The position numbers and the translations under genes were made by a program. From contig JADEXA010000005.1 of NCBI GenBank assembly GCA_015207365.1, positions 1 through 64,000 of the forward strand: a stretch of 64,000 nt of DNA. The letters run 5' to 3'. Source of the DNA: Vacuolonema iberomarrocanum LEGE 07170. Lineage in GTDB: Bacteria; Cyanobacteriota; Cyanobacteriia; Elainellales; Elainellaceae. The notes below the pieces were generated by a model. That model saw only the letters and a program-made list of their open reading frames with translations. It was not told the origin of the DNA and made no database searches. This document shows positions 55,464 through 61,755 of this stretch, in pieces. Each line of letters begins with the position of its first letter. The stretch's first letter is position 1.

Positions 55464-56849
55464 TTGAGAAAAAACGAAACAATTAGGGTAAGAGGTTTGC
55501 GAGCAATTTGGGGAGAACGGTTTGAGTTTGGCGATCGCTTCTTTCGCCTAGCCGCTATCAATGTACTGTCAAACTTGATGGTGCCGCTGGCGGGATTAAT
55601 CGACACCGCATTCTTGGGGCACTTGGATGATATTCGCCACCTGGCCGGGGTCGCGATCGCCACGATCCTGTTCAGCTATTTGTATTGGACATTTGGCTTC
55701 CTGCGAATGGGGACGACGGGAACAACGGCACAGGCCGTTGGGCGCGGCGATGAGGCGGAGGTATGGGTGACAGGCCTGCGGAATGGGGCGATCGCCCTCA
55801 CGGTCGGGCTACTGATCCTGGCCTTGCAGCAGCCCTTGCGGGAACTGGGCTTTTGGATTCTCCAGGCCACCCCAGACGTGAAACAAGCGGGGCGAGACTA
55901 CTTCAATGCTCAAATTTGGGGCGCACCAGCGGCATTGTTGGATTTTGTGCTGGTGGGCTGGTTTCTGGGGCGGGGGCGAGGTCGCACAGTACTGGTATTA
56001 TCCGTGGTCAACAACAGCACCAATGTCTTGCTGAACTACTGGCTGATTGTGCGCCTGGGCTGGGCCAGCTACGGAGCAGGAACCGCCACGGCTCTCAGCC
56101 AATACGCCATGCTGCTGGCGGGCATTGTCTTCGTCGCCCGTGAGTGGAATGGGTCACAGATTCGGGCGATCGCCCCCCGTCTGCTCGATCCGACAGCGCT
56201 CAAAGCGGCCTTATGGCTCAACAGCAATATCGTCATTCGTACCTTTGCCCTAGTCAGCACCTTTTCGCTGTTCACAAACCTCAGCTCCATCATGGGTACG
56301 GTCACCCTAGCCGCCAATACCCTGATGTTGCAAGTCATCACCTTTGCCGCCTACTTCATCGACGGCATTGCCTTTGCGACGGAGAACTTTGCCGGACTGT
56401 TCTGGGGACAGGGTGAACGGCGGAAGCTGGTTGCCCTTACCCAACTGGCCGGGAGCTCCAGCCTGGTGTTGGGGGTGGCGATCGCCGCTCTCTTCATCGC
56501 TGTTCCCCGTCCCCTGTTCGGCTTGCTGACCCGCCACGATCCGGTCATCGAGGTCGTAGCTGCCAATGTGCTTTGGCTGATCCCAGTGCTAGGCTTTGGC
56601 TCGATCGCCTATATGCTCGATGGCTACTTCTTAGGGTTAACGGCGGGGAACATCCTCCGCAATTCTTCCTTGCTCGCCACCCTGGTGGGATTTGTGCCTT
56701 TAGCGGCGATCGCCCATTACCACCAAAGCCCAACCCTATTGTGGCTAGCGCTCAGCAGCTTCATGGCCGCCCGCAGCATTACCCTCGGCAGTCAACTACC
56801 CGCCACCCTCAGAACCCCAGCTCTGGAGAAACCCAAAGCAGACTGTTGA
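55464..56849 (+). CDS. MATE-family exporter (DinF type)
   Basis: 461 residues. The start is uncertain: TTG at 55464 is the only in-frame start ahead of the first conserved block, and no Shine-Dalgarno is visible; a second TTG at 55497 is possible. Motifs LAAINVLSNLMVPLAGLIDT and LGHLDDIRHLAGVAIATILF are characteristic of the DinF branch of MATE exporters, distinct from the NorM-type exporter at 47877. About 12 membrane segments. It begins 57 bp after a block of nested repeats, which may have displaced or brought its promoter. Confidence 0.9.
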   Translation: MRKNETIRVRGLRAIWGERFEFGDRFFRLAAINVLSNLMVPLAGLIDTAFLGHLDDIRHLAGVAIATILFSYLYWTFGFLRMGTTGTTAQAVGRGDEAEVWVTGLRNGAIALTVGLLILALQQPLRELGFWILQATPDVKQAGRDYFNAQIWGAPAALLDFVLVGWFLGRGRGRTVLVLSVVNNSTNVLLNYWLIVRLGWASYGAGTATALSQYAMLLAGIVFVAREWNGSQIRAIAPRLLDPTALKAALWLNSNIVIRTFALVSTFSLFTNLSSIMGTVTLAANTLMLQVITFAAYFIDGIAFATENFAGLFWGQGERRKLVALTQLAGSSSLVLGVAIAALFIAVPRPLFGLLTRHDPVIEVVAANVLWLIPVLGFGSIAYMLDGYFLGLTAGNILRNSSLLATLVGFVPLAAIAHYHQSPTLLWLALSSFMAARSITLGSQLPATLRTPALEKPKADC

Positions 56850-56910
56850 TGCGTGGCAGCACGACCGTCTCACCAAAATATTTAAGGCATAGTTGAGCTC
56901 ATTCCATGTC

Positions 56911-57020
56911 ATATCAAATCAAATCCGGTTGAACAACCCAACTATCGTTTGTGCCCGCTACTTTGCAGCGGGCACAAACGATAGTTGGGTTCTACGGCTA
57001 TTTAACCGAATTTGATATCA
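56911..57020. repeat. AACCCAA palindrome, copy D
   Basis: Core 56935-56991 with arms AACCCAACTATCGTTTGTGC; outer flanks CAAATCCGGTTGAACA and ACGGCTATTTAACCGAATTT extend the pairing to TGATAT at both ends. It lies between the convergent MATE and quinone-reductase genes and may terminate both. Confidence 0.88.
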
Positions 57021-57027
57021 GTCCAAC

Positions 57028-57801
57028 TTATGCCAGATCAAGATGCTTTCGATGGCGGATGAATGGAGAATAGACTGGAGCCAGCGGCTTGAGTTTTCCT
57101 TCTATATCGAAGTCGTCCACTTTATTGAATAAGAGCGCTGGGGTACGATCTATTGCCAGCAGTCGCTCCCGGTACTCATCTTTAATGTCTTCAACATAGG
57201 CGCAGAGAACATCTGCTTCTTCCCCTTGCAGCCCACCTCGGATGCCATAAACCTTCAGCGGCGGAAGAACTGAAAACCCCATGTAGTAGAGCCTGAAGTG
57301 GATGGGCCACAGGATGAGGTCGGCATCCCCTTCGCGACCATCATGTAGCACACTTTGCTCCGGAACACCGTAAGTAACCGAAATCAGAGCCTTCTTACCT
57401 GCGAAAACGCCCTGATTGAAGCGTTGATTACTCCGGTATAGACCATAGACAAACACACGGTCGATCCACCCCTTGAGGATGGCGGGCATCCCGAACCACC
57501 AGAGCGGAAACTGGAAAATAACAGCATCGGCTCGCTGTAATTTCTCAATCTCGCCCTGGATATCATCAGGAAGGGTATGGGTTTCAAAGGCGTGACGCTG
57601 CTCGGCCTGAGCGTTGAATCTCTCCGAGTTGATGCGGTTTGAGAAGTGCTGAGGCCCCTCGACAGGATCGAAGTTCATCGCATACAAATCCGAACATTCA
57701 ACGTCAGCCCCCCCTTCCCTAAGCGTTTCCGCCGCGAAGTTTGCCAGATGAGCGTTAAGGGATTGCGATTCAGGATGCGCAAGTACAATAAGGACGTTCA
57801 T
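57028..57801 (-). CDS. NAD(P)H dehydrogenase (quinone), flavodoxin fold
   Basis: 257 residues from the ATG at 57801, chosen for AGGGA eight bases before it and for the conserved start MNVLIVLAHPESQSLNAHL; a frame start at 57864 adds 21 unrelated residues. FMN/FAD site: AHPESQSLNAHL and the region FQFPLWWFGMPAILKGWIDRVF with the GMPA-x-LKGW motif of the NQO1/MdaB-like family. It reduces quinones or related electrophiles with NAD(P)H in the cytosol. Next to a VOC gene on the same strand, 182 bp apart. Confidence 0.92.
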   Translation of the reverse strand: MNVLIVLAHPESQSLNAHLANFAAETLREGGADVECSDLYAMNFDPVEGPQHFSNRINSERFNAQAEQRHAFETHTLPDDIQGEIEKLQRADAVIFQFPLWWFGMPAILKGWIDRVFVYGLYRSNQRFNQGVFAGKKALISVTYGVPEQSVLHDGREGDADLILWPIHFRLYYMGFSVLPPLKVYGIRGGLQGEEADVLCAYVEDIKDEYRERLLAIDRTPALLFNKVDDFDIEGKLKPLAPVYSPFIRHRKHLDLA

Positions 57802-57983
57802 GTTCTTCCCTGAAATGTATTTACCTAGCAACTTAGGCAATTTCCAGCAACTATCCTGCCACACCCGCAGCAGCAGATTTCGTCAACGAAAAAGACGGCT
57901 TTGATTGTTCCCTTGCCTTATGTTATCGAGCAGATAGCCAATATAGAAGTCTTCAACAAATCCTTTCAAGGAGCGTGTTTTCT

Positions 57984-58355
57984 CTAGGTCTGTTGAGAGT
58001 GCAGCGCAATGCGATTGCCTTCGGGATCCTCAAACTCTGCCACCCAGCCTAATTCTCCGATGGATGTTTTGGGATACAAGGTTCTGCCACCACTCGCCTT
58101 CACCTTGGCCAAGACATCATCAATGTTGTTTGTGTTGAAGTAGAGCCGCGAGCCTTGGGTTGAGGGAATGTAGCTCTCTCCTTTTGCGAGTGCGCCACTA
58201 ATGCCTGGGGTATCTTCAACCATTGGAAACCATGCCATCTCGTTGCCGTCTACAAGCTCTCGCTCAAACTCATAGCCAAAAACGTTTTGATAGAAGACGA
58301 TGGCACGATCCAGATCCGTCACAGGGATTTCGAAATAACCAACAGGGTTCTTCAT
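57984..58355 (-). CDS. VOC-superfamily (glyoxalase-like) protein
   Basis: 123 residues from the ATG at 58355. AAGGAG lies about 15 bases upstream, so an in-frame GTG at 58367 is also possible. Two beta-alpha-beta-beta-beta modules: VGYFEIPVTDLDRAIVFYQN and SRLYFNTNNIDDVLAKVKAS, ending FEDPEGNRIALHS, where the D-P-x-G-N-x-I signature holds a metal-ligand position. Could be an isomerase, dioxygenase-like or resistance protein; the substrate is unknown. Divergent from the DUF1400 gene. Confidence 0.88.
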   Translation of the reverse strand: MKNPVGYFEIPVTDLDRAIVFYQNVFGYEFERELVDGNEMAWFPMVEDTPGISGALAKGESYIPSTQGSRLYFNTNNIDDVLAKVKASGGRTLYPKTSIGELGWVAEFEDPEGNRIALHSQQT

Positions 58356-58553
58356 TAAACCACTCACGACTCCTTTCTGAACCATTGCTTTACAGAGGCA
58401 TTGCAGAATCTAAGGCATCGGCTCAGAGCGTGCATGACGATGATCCAAGCCCAACTTTGTATGCAGTCGGGAGCCTTCTTCCGATAAACTGCGTCATACT
58501 CTCGGTGTGCAACCACAGTCTGATTGAATCCTTTATTTCTCCCCGTACTGCAA

Positions 58554-59111
58554 ATGATAAATTCTGCCATTTCTGCATTTTGCCAAGCCATACCCCGTAT
58601 CATCAGTCGATGGGGATGGCTCAGTTGCCTCATTCTGTTGAGCAGTGGAGGGATGATGTCGCCTGCCATGGCCGCAGAAGAAGTTGTGCTGACCTACGGC
58701 ATCTTACAAGCGGCTTTTCCGGTAGAAGACTTTCGGACCCTAGCAGAAACGGGAGAACCTCCGTCATCGATCGCCTTTTACCTGGATCTAGCCGGGATTG
58801 AGCCAGCCACTGCCCAAAATACGCTACTTTCTCCTGTTGCCCTCAGTCCTCAGTTTTTAAATGCACTGGGCACTGAGCAGGGCGACCAACTCCTCGTTCG
58901 CCTGATCGATGTCGTCCACACCTCTTCTGGGGAAGGTAGTGTTCCGGCCTTGCGATCGGCCATCCTCCAGGCGGCATCAGCAGATCAGCAGATCACGCTG
59001 CTTGAACTGATGGAGTATTATCCCAACACGCAAATGTTTATCAACGGCACCAACCTGACCGATTTGATGCAGGATCTCTCAGAGGTTCAAGGCCTCGTAG
59101 AAGGTAGTTAA
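58554..59111 (+). CDS. Secreted solo DUF1400 protein
   Basis: 185 residues from the ATG at 58554; a TTG at 58524 is an alternative. A signal peptide ends near AMAAEE. The mature part starts VVLTYGILQAAFPVEDFRTL and has the pattern of DUF1400, the small helical domain that usually precedes an alpha/beta hydrolase in cyanobacterial proteins. Here the gene stops after the domain and no hydrolase follows. Function unknown; the fused forms suggest an accessory to a periplasmic lipase-like enzyme, perhaps encoded elsewhere. Confidence 0.82.
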   Translation: MINSAISAFCQAIPRIISRWGWLSCLILLSSGGMMSPAMAAEEVVLTYGILQAAFPVEDFRTLAETGEPPSSIAFYLDLAGIEPATAQNTLLSPVALSPQFLNALGTEQGDQLLVRLIDVVHTSSGEGSVPALRSAILQAASADQQITLLELMEYYPNTQMFINGTNLTDLMQDLSEVQGLVEGS

Positions 59112-59183
59112 CGTGAGTCTTCAATAGAGAGGTCTGCGGGAAGCAGGAATCCGTTAGCGCAGCGTAAGGCTACACCCTGAGTG

Positions 59184-59229
59184 CAGGACAAAATCAAGGG
59201 TTCTCGCCGGAGTTCGATTTTTTGTCCTG
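59184..59229. repeat. CAGGACA hairpin between convergent genes
   Basis: CAGGACAAAATC pairs with CGATTTTTTGTCCTG. Shares AAAATCAAGGGTT and TTGTCCTGTACT with 11176-11213. It sits between the ends of the DUF1400 and E2 genes and may terminate both. Confidence 0.65.
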
Positions 59230-59245
59230 TACTTGGAGCCATATC

Positions 59246-60553
59246 CTACATCGTCAGGGATTGAGCATCGGTTTCGATGAGTTTCGCGAGATCCTTGAGG
59301 AAGGCCGCCGCATGGGCACCGTAGATAATGCGGTGGTCACAGGTAATGTTGACCTGCATTTGGGTGCGAACGCCCATCATGCCGTCGGCAGTAGCCACCA
59401 CCTGGGGACGGGATGCCCCCACAGCCAGAATGGAGCCTTGACCAGCAGGCAAAATCGCATCAAAGCGATCGACCCCAAACATGCCCAGGTTCGACAGGGT
59501 AAAGGTGCCCGAGCTGTATTCATCGGGTTGCAGTTGCTTGCTACGGGCCCGCGCCACTAGATCTTTCCAGTTACGCGACAGCGTGTAGATGTCGAGTTGA
59601 TCCGCATTTTGCAAGACGGGGGTGATCAGCCCACCATCTTCCATGGCAACGGCAACAGCAACGTTGATGCGGGTATTGTATTGAGTGCCCTGCTCGGTAT
59701 AGCTGGCATAGAGGAGGGGATGCTTTTTCAGCGTAACGGCGATCGCCTTTGCCAATAGCGCCGTCATCGTCACACCCTTAGGTTTGATTTGCTTGTAGAG
59801 GGTATCCAGGGCATCGGTGGTAATGGTGTAGCCCACCCGATAGGTGGGAACCTGCAAGCTAGACATCATGTTCCGCACCACCGCCGATTGCAATGTGGTG
59901 AAGGGAGCAATCTGGCCGGGCGCAACGGGAGCGGCAGCGGGGGCGGCGGGGGCAGGAGTGGCGATCGCTGGCGCGGCAGCGGGGGCGGCAGCAGCAGTAG
60001 GTGCAGCAGTAGGCGTAGCCACAGGCGTCGGCGTCTTACCCGCTGCCCGTTCCACATCCTCAGCCACAATCCGTCCATAAGGGCCACTCCCCTGGATGGT
60101 CGCCAAATCAACTTTCAAATCCTTGGCTAATTTGCGAGCACGGGGTGAAGCGACGGTGCGTCCGTTGGTGGATGCGCCATTGCTGGCTGTAGGAACCGCC
60201 TCAATCGCATCGGGAATAGCCGATTCCGCAGGGGCGGCACTGGCAACAGGGGCAGGCTTCGAGCCACCTGCTGTCAGGCTAGTAGCTTTTTGCTTAGCTT
60301 CTTCGATCTCGGCTTCCGTTTCGGCAACCAGGGCGATCGCCTCGCCCACTGGAGCCGATCCCCCGGCCTCCACAATAATGGTGGCGAGATATCCTTCGTT
60401 GAAGGATTCCACATCCATATCTGCCTTGTCTGACTCAACCACCACGATGGTTTCACCCTTTTCAACCTTGTCGCCGGGGGATTTCGTCCAGGACACAATC
60501 TTTCCCTCAGTCATGGTGGAACTGAGTGCAGGCATGAAAACTTCGTGGATCAT
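59246..60553 (-). CDS. Pyruvate dehydrogenase E2 (dihydrolipoyl acetyltransferase)
   Basis: 435 residues. Lipoyl domain 1-78 with lipoyl-Lys43 in ESDKADMD; linker; E3/E1-binding domain about 130-168 (SPRARKLAKDLKVDLATI and GSGPYGRIVAEDVE); a long Ala/Pro hinge; catalytic domain about 210-435. The active-site motif reads DHRIIYGAH: Tyr where mitochondrial and E. coli enzymes have Asp. Plastid E2 proteins have the same change, so I read this as the cyanobacterial/plastid form. It transfers acetyl from lipoyl to CoA in the pyruvate dehydrogenase complex. Other subunits are not in the window. Confidence 0.94.
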   Translation of the reverse strand: MIHEVFMPALSSTMTEGKIVSWTKSPGDKVEKGETIVVVESDKADMDVESFNEGYLATIIVEAGGSAPVGEAIALVAETEAEIEEAKQKATSLTAGGSKPAPVASAAPAESAIPDAIEAVPTASNGASTNGRTVASPRARKLAKDLKVDLATIQGSGPYGRIVAEDVERAAGKTPTPVATPTAAPTAAAAPAAAPAIATPAPAAPAAAPVAPGQIAPFTTLQSAVVRNMMSSLQVPTYRVGYTITTDALDTLYKQIKPKGVTMTALLAKAIAVTLKKHPLLYASYTEQGTQYNTRINVAVAVAMEDGGLITPVLQNADQLDIYTLSRNWKDLVARARSKQLQPDEYSSGTFTLSNLGMFGVDRFDAILPAGQGSILAVGASRPQVVATADGMMGVRTQMQVNITCDHRIIYGAHAAAFLKDLAKLIETDAQSLTM

Positions 60554-60767
60554 GGGTTTGGCTTTGGCTATTTGTCAGAGTTTGAGTAATACAGAAAAAA
60601 GATGCCGCAAACCAACAACAGGGTCACGGAACACCAGCAAAGATAGATTGTATCGCGAAGCTGTTACGGGAGGATTGATGGACAAGATTTCTCCTGGAAT
60701 TCTTGCGATCGCCCCGACGATACTGCATCCAGGATCGACGCTGAATGTAAACCAACCAGCACTTTAG

Positions 60768-60998
60768 TCAAGATTCATCGTCTGGCTCAAACCCAAAGGC
60801 TTCCGCTTCGCGCCCAACCCACCATTCACCCAGTTTCATCAAATCGGCGTGAATCGTTTCCAATTCACTCATGTAGTCAGCCGTGGAAAGATCAACCCGA
60901 CGTTCTTCCAACTTCTTCAGGCGTAGTTGTACGAGCAGCCAGGGTTTGGAGATGCTATCGGTGGATTCGATATAACGAGCCAGGTCAGCGCTGTTCAT
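60768..60998 (-). CDS. Small conserved-looking protein of unknown function
   Basis: 76 residues, mostly helical and charged, with LARYIESTDSISKPWLLVQL and a tail GEWWVGREAEAFGFEPDDES. It is cytosolic and contains no known motif. Its codon use is normal and it is tightly placed after the lyase gene on the same strand (76 bp), so I take it as real. Possibly co-transcribed with the lyase. Confidence 0.65.
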   Translation of the reverse strand: MNSADLARYIESTDSISKPWLLVQLRLKKLEERRVDLSTADYMSELETIHADLMKLGEWWVGREAEAFGFEPDDES

Positions 60999-61074
60999 AG
61001 GCAGATTTGGAATGGCAGATCATGAATGACAGACTTAGCATTACGGAAGCAGAGCAGATGAGGCAGGCGTTGGT

Positions 61075-61656
61075 TCAAACAGACGCGACTTTTTGTTCGA
61101 CACCAAAGCCTGCTAAGGCAACATTCCGCAGAGGTTCGCCTGCGGCAGGGCGGTGATAGTTGAGGATGCGGCGAATGCGGAGGCTAGGATTGACCAGCAT
61201 AATGGAGTCGACCGAAATGATGCGGGTGTAAGTGGTGGTCATGAGTAACTCCCGCGTTTCGGGGGTAAAGCGAAACTGTGCGATCATGGGCTTGGATTCT
61301 TCGTAGGCGCGATCGCGCAAATAATCTCCCACCAAGGCTCCCTCCTCTTCTCGCTGGGTTACAAACAGCATATTCAAAGCATGACCCACCTTTTCGCCAT
61401 GCTCTGAGACCGTTTCAAAGGCCAGGTGAAAACCGGGTAGGGGATCGAGATTTTGCTCCGGTGGATAAGAATTGTCGCTGAGAACCTTGGCTTTTTGGTC
61501 AGGTACAAGCGGGCGAATATTGAACTCCGTGTGGGATCGCTCTACCTCTTGATGGGTCAGATAATGGTACGTTCGCTCTGTGCTCCAGTTCCCCACACAA
61601 TGCTCAAAAAACTCATAGAACGCCTGCATTGCATTCATCTGCGTCGTGTTCATCAT
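61075..61656 (-). CDS. Phycobiliprotein lyase, CpcS/CpeS family
   Basis: 193 residues from the ATG at 61656, which has AAGGGCAGGTG before it; an earlier in-frame ATG at 61707 adds 17 residues without a ribosome site. Family features: an FYEFFEHCVGNWSTERTYHY start, a lipocalin-like beta-barrel with alternating hydrophobic residues, and the region RFTPETRELLMTTTYTRI, then SLRIRRILNYHRP near the end. These lyases attach phycocyanobilin or a related bilin to Cys of phycobiliproteins in the cytosol. I cannot tell CpcS, CpcU and CpeS types apart. Confidence 0.85.
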   Translation of the reverse strand: MMNTTQMNAMQAFYEFFEHCVGNWSTERTYHYLTHQEVERSHTEFNIRPLVPDQKAKVLSDNSYPPEQNLDPLPGFHLAFETVSEHGEKVGHALNMLFVTQREEEGALVGDYLRDRAYEESKPMIAQFRFTPETRELLMTTTYTRIISVDSIMLVNPSLRIRRILNYHRPAAGEPLRNVALAGFGVEQKVASV

Positions 61657-61755
61657 TGCACCTGCCCTTAAAACATCTGCTTTGTTTATTTGTAAAGCAT
61701 GCGCCACAGAGGTGGGGCAAAGAATTGTAGCGCCCCGCCGAATTGTATAGCTGGC

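Noticed and set aside
47735-58410. 15-base identity TTGCAGAATCTAAGG at about 47735 and 58387
   Set aside because: A few shared 15-mers are expected by chance in 64 kb, and the flanks do not match.
59789-60130. Gly/Arg/Ser-rich open frame on the plus strand inside the E2 gene
   Set aside because: It is the complement of the Ala/Pro hinge of E2; the low-complexity DNA leaves all frames open.
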